Positions 1 through 6,083 of a stretch of DNA of 12,983 bases are shown piece after piece. The position numbers were made by a program, and so were the translations under genes. Under the pieces are notes generated by a model. That model made no database searches and had not been told where the DNA came from. It saw only the letters and a list, made by a program, of their open reading frames with translations. The first letter of the stretch is position 1. Each line of letters starts with the position of its first letter. This stretch comes from DASVEE01 sp036399695. Its GTDB lineage: Bacteria > Acidobacteriota > Thermoanaerobaculia > Gp7-AA8. Location of the stretch: positions 1-12,983 of the forward strand of contig DASWMP010000115.1 of NCBI GenBank assembly GCA_036399695.1. Direction: 5' to 3'.

Positions 1-8
1 TCGCCACC

Positions 9-57
9 CAATCCTCAATCCTCAATCCTCAATTCTCAATCCTCAATTCTCAATCCC
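9..57. repeat. Heptamer tandem array R1 (CAATCCT units)
   Basis: Seven consecutive 7-bp units, CAATCCT or CAATTCT, start at 9, 16, 23, 30, 37, 44 and 51 (the last is CAATCCC). The array covers the 3' end of the SemiSWEET-like gene on the minus strand and supplies its stop codon at 36-38. Only one arm is in the window. By comparison with the other arrays here, a reverse-complement arm may lie to the left of position 1. Confidence 0.9.
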
Positions 58-323
58 TCCCCACGCTGCTCGCGCTTGCGGTGCCTGAGCGTGATCCAGT
101 AGCCGAGCAGGCCGTTCACCACCATCAGCGCGTTCGTGACCACGAAGACCCAGTTGCGAACGAGCACGCTGTAGACGGTGAAGCCGGCGGAGGCGGTGAG
201 CTGGCCGATGAACAGCCACGTGGAGACCCCTTCGCTCGTCCCCTCACGCCACTGCTTCAGCACCTGCTTGCCGATGGTGAGCACGAGGATGACGGAGCTG
301 GCCCAGCCGATGACTTCAGTCAT
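36..323 (-). CDS. SemiSWEET / PQ-loop family small membrane protein
   Basis: A 95-aa protein with three hydrophobic segments (about residues 4-22, 36-55 and 58-77) and a basic tail, the size and topology of bacterial SemiSWEET transporters, which dimerise to move small sugars across the inner membrane. The family loop is recognisable as GKQVLKQWREGTSEGVS (18-34), where TSEGVS is the usual conserved stretch after helix 1, and Asn64 in helix 3 fits the conserved substrate-pocket asparagine. The proline of the PQ motif is Lys19 here, giving KQ. The start is the ATG at 321-323; no clear Shine-Dalgarno sequence precedes it. The last residues (GLRIED) and the stop codon are encoded by the heptamer array R1, so the C-terminus looks remodelled by the repeat. 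The fold assignment is fairly secure; sugar as the substrate is inference. Confidence 0.8.
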   Translation of the reverse strand: MTEVIGWASSVILVLTIGKQVLKQWREGTSEGVSTWLFIGQLTASAGFTVYSVLVRNWVFVVTNALMVVNGLLGYWITLRHRKREQRGEGLRIED

Positions 324-330
324 TGAGGTT

Positions 331-425
331 CGTTGTCCGTTTTCCGGTGCCCGCCGTCCGTGCTGCGCTCGTCGATCGTCCGTGCAGCGCCAGCACGGGG
401 AACGGACAACGGTAAACGGACAACG
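331..425. repeat. Inverted heptamer array R2 (GTTGTCC units), long hairpin
   Basis: Left arm 332-366 reads in 7-bp steps GTTGTCC, GTTTTCC, GGTGCCC, GCCGTCC, GTGCTGC. The reverse complement of the right arm (390-424) reads GTTGTCC, GTTTACC, GTTGTCC, GTTCCCC, GTGCTGG. The two 35-nt arms are imperfect inverted copies around a spacer of about 23 nt, so the transcript could form a long stem. It fills the gap between the SemiSWEET-like gene and the receiver protein ending at 435, both on the minus strand. Confidence 0.9.
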
Positions 426-434
426 CGAGAGTCA

Positions 435-890
435 TCAGTTCGAGTAATACGACCCTCGCTCCATCCGCGTGCGCAGGTCGCTTTCCGCGGGCGGACAGTG
501 CCCGATCGGGTCTTCGGGCGCCGGGACGACGAGAGCGCATTCGCGCACGATCTCAGCGAGGGTGTCGATCTCCAGCGGCTTGTTCAGCACCGCGGAGACG
601 ATCTCCGGATCGATGAAGAGCTCCTTGTTGGGATCGCGCACGGCGATGACGAACGTCGTGGCGTCGGGACGCTGCTCGCGGAACGCGCGGAGGAAGAGCT
701 CCGCCTCGTTGTCCGGCAGGCCCGTATCGATCAGGATCAGGGCGTAATCACAGACGGCGATCTTCTTCAGTGCCTCTGCGCTCGTTGCAGCCGTATCGAC
801 GGCCAGCGGCTGGTGGCGAAGCACGGTGAACATCATTACGCGTAGCGCATCATGGTCTTCGACGATGAGTACTCTCGGTTCAGGTTCCAT
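435..890 (-). CDS. Stand-alone receiver-domain response regulator, degenerate active site
   Basis: A 151-aa protein with one receiver (REC) domain at about residues 5-120 and no output domain. The acidic pair is Glu11-Asp12, the phospho-acceptor is Asp55 (LILIDTGLPD) and the conserved lysine is Lys104 (LNKPLE). The usual Thr/Ser at the end of beta-4 is replaced by alanine: FVIAV, Ala83. The LDLMMP-type signature after the acceptor aspartate is also changed, to IDTGLP. Phosphorylation may still occur, but the normal Thr-driven switch is probably altered. A C-terminal extension of about 30 residues carries CPPAES at 132-137, matched at the same residue numbers in the neighbouring regulator. The gene lies 59 bp downstream of that paralogue on the same strand. 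It uses the ATG at 888-890, with AAGGGAA about 12 nt upstream as a weak ribosome site. No histidine kinase is in the window. Confidence 0.87.
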   Translation of the reverse strand: MEPEPRVLIVEDHDALRVMMFTVLRHQPLAVDTAATSAEALKKIAVCDYALILIDTGLPDNEAELFLRAFREQRPDATTFVIAVRDPNKELFIDPEIVSAVLNKPLEIDTLAEIVRECALVVPAPEDPIGHCPPAESDLRTRMERGSYYSN

Positions 891-900
891 GGCGTAATCG

Positions 901-930
901 TTTATTCCCTTCTGCGGCTCTAAATCTCAA
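901..930 (-). promoter_or_regulatory. Possible promoter for the 435-890 receiver gene
   Basis: On the minus strand TTGAGA (925-930) and AATAAA (901-906) are separated by 18 bp, resembling a sigma-70 -35/-10 pair. The -10 candidate lies about 10 nt before the ATG, so a transcript from it would have almost no leader. The match is weak and is seen by eye only. Confidence 0.25.
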
Positions 931-949
931 AAGCCGTGCCACGAAGAGC

Positions 950-1408
950 TCAATTCGCCTTCTCCGGACGAGCCTCACTCGACGACGGGCGGCGCTCGCT
1001 GTCGGCCGGCGGACATCCGTCGAGCTGGTCGCTCGCGGAGCGGGAGTTGATGCAGCCGGTGACCGCTTCGACGATCAGGTCGATGTCGAACGGCTTCCGG
1101 ATCGTGGCCGCCACGAGCGCCGAGTCGAAGTGCCGCGCCTCCAGGCCCGCAGTCAGCACCAGCACGACCGGACGCGAGTCGATCGGCATCTCGGCGAGTC
1201 TGTCGAGGACGGCCCAGCCGCTCATGAGCGGCATCATCAGGTCGAGCACGACGACCGCGTACAGGCAACGGGAACAGTGTTCGAGTGCGTCGACGCCGTT
1301 ACGGGCGACGTCGACGTGAAAGCCGCGCCGCCGAAGGATGGTGAAAAGCAGGGCACGAATGGCATCGTCGTCGTCGACGACGAGCACACGCTTTTCATCC
1401 CTCAGCAT
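950..1408 (-). CDS. Stand-alone receiver-domain response regulator
   Basis: A 152-aa CheY-like protein with a complete set of receiver residues: acidic pair Asp12-Asp13 (VLVVDDDD), phospho-acceptor Asp56 in VVVLDLMMPLMSG, Thr86 (LVLTA) and Lys105 (RKPF). There is no DNA-binding or enzymatic output domain, so it should act by protein-protein contact in a phosphorelay. The REC domain ends near residue 120 and is followed by a polar tail with CPPADS at 132-137. That motif is shared, at identical residue numbers, with the receiver protein 59 bp downstream, so the two are probably tandem duplicates that diverged. The start is the ATG at 1406-1408, which places VLVVDD at the usual distance. The cognate kinase is not in the window. 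Confidence 0.9.
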   Translation of the reverse strand: MLRDEKRVLVVDDDDAIRALLFTILRRRGFHVDVARNGVDALEHCSRCLYAVVVLDLMMPLMSGWAVLDRLAEMPIDSRPVVLVLTAGLEARHFDSALVAATIRKPFDIDLIVEAVTGCINSRSASDQLDGCPPADSERRPSSSEARPEKAN

Positions 1409-1463
1409 GGCGCCGGTCCGGGCAGTCGGCTCATGCTAGTTATTTGAGCAAGTTTGCTGCCCG

Positions 1464-2018
1464 TTACTTGATGATTTTCGAGATCTTTTTGAATTCTTCG
1501 GTGCCCGACGTGACGGTCATTTCGAACAACGCCATCTCCGTCGAAGTGATGCTCGCCCCCTCGGCTGCCATGCGCTGCAACGCGAGGTCGCGGTTGCGCA
1601 AAGTACGCGACGAGACCGCGTCGGCCACGACCGACACGCGGTAGCCGGCGCCGAGCAGATCCGTTACCGTCTGCCAGACGCAGACATGCGTCTCGACGCC
1701 CGCGATCAGCACCTGCGGCCGCTCCAGCGCCTCGACCTGCGCCGAGAAAGCCGTGCAGCCGTGCGCCGAAAAGCAGGCCTTCTCGATAGGCCGGTAACCG
1801 TGTGTCTCCTCGAGCGCGTGCCGGATGGACGCGACGGTGGGGCCGAGCCCTTTGACGTACTGCTCGGTGACGAGCGCCGGCACGCCGAGCACGTGCGTGC
1901 CGCGGATGAGCCGGTCGACGTTCTGCAGGACATGCTTGCCGTCATCGATGACCGGCATCAGCTTTTCCTGCACGTCGATGATCACGAGAAGGGCCTGGTC
2001 GCGCGTGAGGCGTGGCAT
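1464..2018 (-). CDS. Isochorismatase-family cysteine hydrolase (ISOC-like)
   Basis: A protein of 184 aa from the ATG at 2016-2018. It has the isochorismatase-like hydrolase fold with the Asp-Lys-Cys triad: Asp15 (LLVIIDVQEKLMP), Lys80 (PIEKACFSA) and Cys113 (GVETHVCVWQT). The stretch VTEQYVKGLGPTV is typical of the ISOC branch of the family rather than of nicotinamidases or true isochorismatases, so the substrate is unknown and no siderophore role should be assumed. Length is normal. An in-frame GTG at 2052-2054 would add 12 residues, but it begins at the edge of the nonamer repeat and the family normally starts just before the LTRDQALLVIIDVQ segment, so I prefer the ATG. Neither start has a clear Shine-Dalgarno sequence. 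The protein should be cytoplasmic. Confidence 0.88.
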   Translation of the reverse strand: MPRLTRDQALLVIIDVQEKLMPVIDDGKHVLQNVDRLIRGTHVLGVPALVTEQYVKGLGPTVASIRHALEETHGYRPIEKACFSAHGCTAFSAQVEALERPQVLIAGVETHVCVWQTVTDLLGAGYRVSVVADAVSSRTLRNRDLALQRMAAEGASITSTEMALFEMTVTSGTEEFKKISKIIK

Positions 2019-2064
2019 GAGGGGAGTGTAGAGCGGTTTATCGCCCGATGGCACCTATGCGAAA

Positions 2065-2201
2065 TGGGACTTTTGGGACACATGGGACCTATGGGACCTC
2101 TGGACGGGAGTCGAGTGGCGCGTTTTCAGCGAAGCGGCTCGCGCTCGGCGGAGCCATAGGTCCCATAGGTCCCATCTCTCCCCATAGGTCCCATCGGTCC
2201 C
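2065..2201. repeat. Inverted nonamer array R3 (CTATGGGAC units), long hairpin
   Basis: On the plus strand TGGGAC recurs at exactly 9-bp steps (2065, 2074, 2083, 2092). The reverse complement GTCCCA recurs at 2160, 2169 and 2188, with GTCCCT at 2197 and a slipped unit with one extra C at about 2178. An 18-bp perfect inverted repeat, ATGGGACCTATGGGACCT at 2082-2099 with its complement at 2158-2175, encloses a 58-nt loop. The right arm ends 8 nt from the stop codon of the dehydrogenase-like gene. The core is identical to that of the array at 8088-8156. Confidence 0.93.
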
Positions 2202-2208
2202 TGTGACT

Positions 2209-2589
2209 TCACACCACGCGGTGGACCGGCGCCAGGCCGCGCAGGAACCGCAGCACGTCAGTCGCCGCGGCGCGGGCCATCGCACCGGCGTCCCCTCCCG
2301 GCGCGTTCGTCACCACGACACCCAGCTCCCGCGCCGCTGCCACGTCCACGTTGTTCATCTCCGCGGCAAAGTTCGCCACCATGCGCAGGTTGGGGTTGGC
2401 CTCCAGCACGGCGCGCGTGATCGGATCGGAAGGCAGCACGATCGCCGCGTCCGCCTCGTCGAGGATCACCATCAGGTCCGCCTCGGTGCGCGCCTCCTCG
2501 GTCGGATGCTCCACCACATCGCAGTCCTGCGAAACGATCGTTCGCGCGATCGCCGGAAGCGCGGCAGTGAGCACGACCGTGTACTTCAC
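2209..2589 (-). CDS. Truncated D-2-hydroxyacid dehydrogenase-like protein (catalytic-domain part only)
   Basis: A 126-aa protein resembling the first 100 or so residues of D-isomer-specific 2-hydroxyacid dehydrogenases (about 310-330 aa). The signature strip is NLRMVANFAAEMNNVDVAAA followed by RELGVVVTNAPG (67-98). In active enzymes the equivalent of FAAEMNNVD is usually YGVGYDNID, a substrate-contact loop; GVG has become AAE. The Rossmann NAD domain and the catalytic Arg, Glu and His are absent, so it cannot be a dehydrogenase as it stands. It could be a decayed gene or a reused binding domain. The start is GTG at 2587-2589 with a good ribosome site, GAGGGG, beginning 10 nt after the phosphatase gene's TAG overlaps it (TAGAGGGG). 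Only 10 bp separates it from that gene, so it is probably the last gene of the operon. The reading frame is intact. Confidence 0.7.
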   Translation of the reverse strand: MKYTVVLTAALPAIARTIVSQDCDVVEHPTEEARTEADLMVILDEADAAIVLPSDPITRAVLEANPNLRMVANFAAEMNNVDVAAARELGVVVTNAPGGDAGAMARAAATDVLRFLRGLAPVHRVV

Positions 2590-2599
2590 GCGAGCCCCT

Positions 2600-3064
2600 C
2601 TACTCCCTGGCCGCGTTCACCGCTTTCACCAGCGCGCCGTCCAGCTCCAGCAGGTCGTCGGCCATGGCGATGATGCGGCGGTTCGGCTGGGCGATGGGGC
2701 GTTGCTCGAGCACTCGGGCGACGGCTTCGCGCTCGTGGCCCGGGCCGAGGCGGACGACGTGGAAGATCACGGCCGCGGCGGCCGAGCGGCTGATGCCGGC
2801 CGCGCAATGGATGATCACGCGGGCGGTGCCACCGGGAAGCGTGCGGGCGGCGTCAATGATGCGCTGCACGTCGGCGTAAGTCGGACCGGTGTGGTCGATG
2901 GCGTCCTGAAACGTCAGGCGCAGCTTGTTCTCGACCATCCCGAAGCCGGCCGGCGGCTGGTCTTCCGGATTGCCAATGGAGACGACGTACGTCACGTCCG
3001 CGCGGCGATCCGGCGACGACAGGATCTCGCCCGCCTCGTCGCGGCTGCAGACCTCGATGGTCAC
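2600..3064 (-). CDS. Dual-specificity / tyrosine phosphatase-like protein
   Basis: A 154-aa cysteine-based phosphatase. The P-loop CX5R is HCAAGISRS (86-94) with nucleophile Cys87 and Arg93. Asp54 or Asp57 (LTFQDAID) is at the right place for the general acid, and the C-terminal QPNRRIIAMADDLL is typical of small bacterial dual-specificity-like phosphatases. It should hydrolyse a phosphomonoester in the cytoplasm; whether the target is protein, lipid or a small molecule cannot be told. I chose the GTG at 3062-3064 because it overlaps the upstream stop as GTGA and places TIEVCSRDEA at the N-terminus. An ATG at 3089-3091 (9 more residues) and a GTG at 3119-3121 are open alternatives. Its position behind a lipoprotein and a small membrane protein suggests an envelope-linked function. 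Confidence 0.85.
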   Translation of the reverse strand: MTIEVCSRDEAGEILSSPDRRADVTYVVSIGNPEDQPPAGFGMVENKLRLTFQDAIDHTGPTYADVQRIIDAARTLPGGTARVIIHCAAGISRSAAAAVIFHVVRLGPGHEREAVARVLEQRPIAQPNRRIIAMADDLLELDGALVKAVNAARE

Positions 3065-3228
3065 GATGCTTTCTTCTGACTCAGCAGCCATCCGAGAAAA
3101 AACACTCCTCCGCCGATCCACAGCAACTTCACTTCCTGCGCCACGTTGCCGCCGAACATGCCGATGGACAGGCCGACCGGAAGGATGACCAGCCCGATGA
3201 TCTGCAGCAGACGGGCGAAGTGGCTCAC
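3061..3228 (-). CDS. Small two-helix membrane protein (55 aa)
   Basis: Starting at the GTG at 3226-3228, this frame encodes 55 residues with two hydrophobic segments (about 6-24 and 34-50), a glycine-rich turn and a basic C-terminal end (SQKKAS). I do not recognise a named family. Support for it being real comes from its joints: its GTG overlaps the TGA of the large lipoprotein gene (GTGA, 3225-3228), and its own TGA overlaps the phosphatase GTG (GTGA, 3061-3064). That pattern implies translational coupling of three genes. No separate ribosome site is visible. The frame stays open further upstream to 3486, but that part is out-of-frame shadow of the lipoprotein gene. A role as a membrane partner of the phosphatase or lipoprotein is inference only. 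Confidence 0.75.
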   Translation of the reverse strand: MSHFARLLQIIGLVILPVGLSIGMFGGNVAQEVKLLWIGGGVFFLGWLLSQKKAS

Positions 3229-5756
3229 GGCTTGGCGACGATGACCAGCAGGTCGTCCTCGAGCAGACTCTGCGGAGTCTCCACGATGCGGCCCAGCTCC
3301 TGGTCGCCGCGGTAATAGATGAACGTCGCCACCTTGTCCACGTGCTTCGCGCTCAGCAGCTTCGCCGGCTGCGTCTTCGAGCGGTCCACGGCCACGAACG
3401 ACACCGGCAGCTTCACGCCGAACTGCTGATCGAGATCGTCGACCACGCGCAGGAACTTCGGCACCTCGCGCAGGCTGTCGGGGCACCAGGTGCCCATGTA
3501 CACCTCGACGCGATCGCCGGCCCGCACCAGGCCCTTCATCATCTCCACGATCGTCAGGTCCGGCTTGTACGCGGCGCGTCCTTCGCCGTAGCCGGGGATG
3601 GCCATCACGGTGGCGGCGTCGATCGGCCCGATGATCGTCGGCAGCGGGACACCCTGCACGGAGGCCACGTCGGAGGCGCCGGGATGCGGGCGCTCGTCGA
3701 TGGCGATCGTCTCCACCTTGTCGCCCCGCTCCGTCTGATCCACCACGCCGCCCATGCCGTCGTAGACGCGGGCGAACACCGTATAGATGCCGTCGAGATG
3801 CGGCTGCGGCGAGTGTGTGATGAAGAACTGCGAGCCGCCGGTGTCGGGGCCGGAGAGCGCCATGCCCACCGCGCCGCGCGTGTAGCGCTGCATGTTGATC
3901 TCGTCACGGATCACATAGCCGGGGCCGCCGCTCTGGTCGTTGCGCGGATCGCCCCCCTGCACGACGAAGTTCGGCACCACGCGCATGAAGGTCGTGTTGT
4001 CGAAGTACTTCTGCTTCGCGAGCTGCGCGAAGTTCCAGGTCGTCATCGGCGCGTCCTGCGTCAGCAGGGCCAGCTCCACGATGCCGCGCGTCATGTGGAT
4101 CGTCGCCGTGTGCGGCGTGCGCGACCAGCGGACGATGTCCTCGTAATCCTTCTGCGTGTACCGCGTCGGCAGCGGCGTGAACTGCGGCCGCGCGCGCTTG
4201 AGCTGCGTCTCGATGGCGTCGGCCGCCACGCGGCGCACCACCGGATCGTTGTCCTTCAGCAGCGACTTGAGGAGCTCGTAACGTCCCGGATAGTCGGTCT
4301 GCGCGAGCGCTTCGATGGCCTCGAGGCGGGCGTCGTTCATCGTCTGCCCGCGCTCCTTCTGCTCCGCCTCCTGCAGCGTGCGGATCTTCTCGTCCAGCGG
4401 CACCGCGCCCACGGCCGCGGCGGCGTAGCGCTTGATGGCGGCGGCGCGGACTACCACGTCTGCATCGGCCATCCCGGCGCGCACCAGCGGGAGCTCGGCG
4501 TAGACGGCCACGTCCGGGATGTTCGAGATCATGGCGGCGCGCACGAGCGGCTCCGGGTCCTTCGCGAACTGCGCCCGCAGCGATGTTCCGACCGGAGTAT
4601 TCGCCGAAGCCTCGGCGATCTTCACCTTGCCCCAGCCGGTCGGCTCGACGAGGTAGCCCAGTCCCGCGCTGCCGAGGTGCTTCACGATCGCGCCCGCCAC
4701 GATCTCGCGATCCCAGCGGGAGCCGAGCTGCTGGATGCCGAGGAACTGCTGCCGCGCCGTTTCGTTGATGCGCGCGTAATAGCCGAAGAGGTCGATGGCC
4801 GAAGTGCGCGTGCCGGCGTCCGGGTCCTCGAGGATGGCGCGGATGCGCGGGAGATCGTCGATGCGGGCGAGCGACGGCGTCTTGTCGTAGACGCGGGCGA
4901 GCGCATTGACGGCGTTCGTCCGCACCCAGGGATGCATGTCGCCGAGCGCCTTCATCAGGACCGGCGCCGACTCCCGGTCGGCGATCCGGCCGAGCGCCGC
5001 GGCGGCGTAGGCGCGCGTCAGCGTGTCGGGGTCGGTCATCAGCAGCTCGAGCTGCGGGCGTGCCTGCGGGTAGGCGCGGCGCGACAGCGCGTAGGCACCG
5101 GCCTGGCGGATGTTCGAAGACGATGAAGCCAGCGCCAGCATCGCGTGCGGCATGGCCTCGTCGCTGTTGAAGCGGAAGAGATAGCGAATGGCCTGGGCGC
5201 GAATGCCTTCCGGCCAGTTCTCGCTCGCCATCCAGGAGTAGCGGGTCAGCAGGGCCGGATCGGCGATCTTGGCGATCGCTTCCACTGCTTCCGCCGCGAC
5301 GGTGGCGTCGGGATCGGTCGTGAGGGTGAACAGGGTGTTGGCAACGCTCTGGTCGCCCGTCTCGCCGAGGGCGAAGGCAGCCGTCTGGCGGACATTGCGG
5401 TCCGTGTCGCGGGAGAGCGTGGTGAGCTCGTCCACGCCGGCCTGCTTCTCGTTCCACTCACGCTCGCCGTTACGGTTGCGGTCGAAGAAAGTCTGCGACC
5501 CGATGCGCCCCAGGGCTAGGGCGATGCGCTGCCGGTGGAGGGGGTTCGTATGCGTCACCCAGGAGCTGACGAACTCCGGATCCCAGGCCCGCTGATCCTC
5601 GAGCTGCAGCAGCCGCGCTTCCTCCGCGACGGTAAAGCCGTGAACCGACACGACCTCCGGTTCTTGCGGCGCGGTCTCGACCGCGGGCGGCGGCGGCGGG
5701 GTAGCAGTCTGGCAGGCGATGAACGCGAGGAGGAGGATAGGGGTCAGCTTGCGCAT
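3225..5756 (-). CDS. Lipoprotein with HEAT repeats, cyclophilin PPIase and thioredoxin-like domains
   Basis: An 843-aa multidomain envelope protein. Residues 1-15 are a lipoprotein signal peptide with lipobox LAFIAC (Cys15), followed by a proline-rich linker. From about 45 to 525 there are HEAT-like helical repeats of the pattern VRQTAAFALGETGD and VRTNAVNALARV. Residues about 545-690 form a cyclophilin-type peptidyl-prolyl isomerase: FMRVVPNFVVQGGDPRND, then ALSGPDTGGSQFFITHSPQP and HLDGIYTVFARV, close to canonical active-site strips. Residues about 735-843 look thioredoxin-like, with WCPDS near residue 757: a CxxS rather than CxxC motif, so a full disulfide oxidoreductase cycle is unlikely. 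Residues 92-103 resemble an EF-hand calcium loop. The likely role is a periplasmic folding or quality-control factor, with the HEAT array as a docking surface. The ATG at 5754-5756 is well placed for the signal peptide. It is the first gene of a coupled minus-strand operon. Confidence 0.92.
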   Translation of the reverse strand: MRKLTPILLLAFIACQTATPPPPPAVETAPQEPEVVSVHGFTVAEEARLLQLEDQRAWDPEFVSSWVTHTNPLHRQRIALALGRIGSQTFFDRNRNGEREWNEKQAGVDELTTLSRDTDRNVRQTAAFALGETGDQSVANTLFTLTTDPDATVAAEAVEAIAKIADPALLTRYSWMASENWPEGIRAQAIRYLFRFNSDEAMPHAMLALASSSSNIRQAGAYALSRRAYPQARPQLELLMTDPDTLTRAYAAAALGRIADRESAPVLMKALGDMHPWVRTNAVNALARVYDKTPSLARIDDLPRIRAILEDPDAGTRTSAIDLFGYYARINETARQQFLGIQQLGSRWDREIVAGAIVKHLGSAGLGYLVEPTGWGKVKIAEASANTPVGTSLRAQFAKDPEPLVRAAMISNIPDVAVYAELPLVRAGMADADVVVRAAAIKRYAAAAVGAVPLDEKIRTLQEAEQKERGQTMNDARLEAIEALAQTDYPGRYELLKSLLKDNDPVVRRVAADAIETQLKRARPQFTPLPTRYTQKDYEDIVRWSRTPHTATIHMTRGIVELALLTQDAPMTTWNFAQLAKQKYFDNTTFMRVVPNFVVQGGDPRNDQSGGPGYVIRDEINMQRYTRGAVGMALSGPDTGGSQFFITHSPQPHLDGIYTVFARVYDGMGGVVDQTERGDKVETIAIDERPHPGASDVASVQGVPLPTIIGPIDAATVMAIPGYGEGRAAYKPDLTIVEMMKGLVRAGDRVEVYMGTWCPDSLREVPKFLRVVDDLDQQFGVKLPVSFVAVDRSKTQPAKLLSAKHVDKVATFIYYRGDQELGRIVETPQSLLEDDLLVIVAKP

Positions 5757-5766
5757 GCGAGGCGGA

Positions 5767-5772
5767 ATGATA
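5767..5772 (-). promoter_or_regulatory. Candidate -10 box of the HEAT/cyclophilin operon
   Basis: On the minus strand TATCAT (5/6 match to TATAAT) lies 10 nt before the lipoprotein ATG. No -35 match is visible, and the sequence upstream is the GC-rich array R4. If used, it would give a nearly leaderless transcript, which fits the lack of a Shine-Dalgarno sequence at this start. Confidence 0.3.
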
Positions 5773-5783
5773 GCGTTTTACTT

Positions 5784-5922
5784 AGAGCCCGGGGCTCAGG
5801 GCTCGGGGCCCGGTGGGTGGCAGGCGCGAGGTTTTTGGGGCCGCCACTCAATTCTTGCAACTGAGCGGAATCGTCCCCCATCCCTCGCGTCCGACACCCA
5901 CTGAGCCCAGGGCTCGGGCCCC
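5784..5922. repeat. Inverted heptamer array R4 (GGGCTCA units)
   Basis: The left part runs in 7-bp steps: AGAGCCC, GGGGCTC, AGGGCTC, GGGGCCC, GGTGGGT, GGCAGGC, GCGAGGT (5784-5832). The right part (about 5876-5922) reads in reverse complement as an imperfect copy of it, with TGAGCCC, AGGGCTC and GGGCCCC at 5902-5922. Individual units are partly self-complementary, so several hairpins are possible. It occupies the middle of the 327-bp gap (5757-6083) between the lipoprotein and acetyltransferase genes. Apart from this array and the hairpin at 5991-6024, I see no gene in that gap. Confidence 0.8.
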
Positions 5923-5990
5923 AATTGGCGTTGACTTAGAGGTTTGAGCGCAACCGCGGAGTGGTTGAGCCATTCGTTTTCCGGGAAGAT

Positions 5991-6024
5991 AGAAGCCCGC
6001 TTGCGCCCGCCGAAGGCGGCTTCT
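5991..6024. other. GC-rich hairpin downstream of the acetyltransferase gene
   Basis: AGAAGCC (5991-5997) is complementary to GGCTTCT (6018-6024), and a tight inner stem CGCC-GAA-GGCG sits at 6008-6018. It lies 60-93 nt past the minus-strand stop codon at 6084. No clear T-tract follows on either strand, so it could be a terminator of weak type or a REP-like dispersed palindrome. The heptamer period seen in the other intergenic arrays is not evident here. Confidence 0.4.
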
Positions 6025-6083
6025 AACCCTCTGCGCATCATCCAATTCACGCTCACGTTCACGAGCGGCGTTGGCCCGTCTCC

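Noticed and set aside
9..57. CRISPR-like repeats at the left edge and elsewhere
   Set aside because: Units are 7-9 bp with no spacers between them and no cas genes are present, so these are tandem arrays, not CRISPR.
2055..2285. Minus-strand 76-codon frame across array R3
   Set aside because: Its repeating peptides (WDLWDLW, RSHRSH) are simply the 9-bp period read as three codons.
3342..5126. Long plus-strand open frame (594 codons) opposite the lipoprotein gene
   Set aside because: It is antisense to a clearly domain-bearing gene. Its product is rich in Arg, His, Ala and Val with no recognisable domain, as expected from the complementary strand of GC-rich coding DNA.
5796..6062. Minus-strand 88-codon frame and overlapping 97-codon frame in the 5757-6083 gap
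   Set aside because: They run through array R4 and the 5991-6024 hairpin, have no ribosome site, and have no recognisable features.
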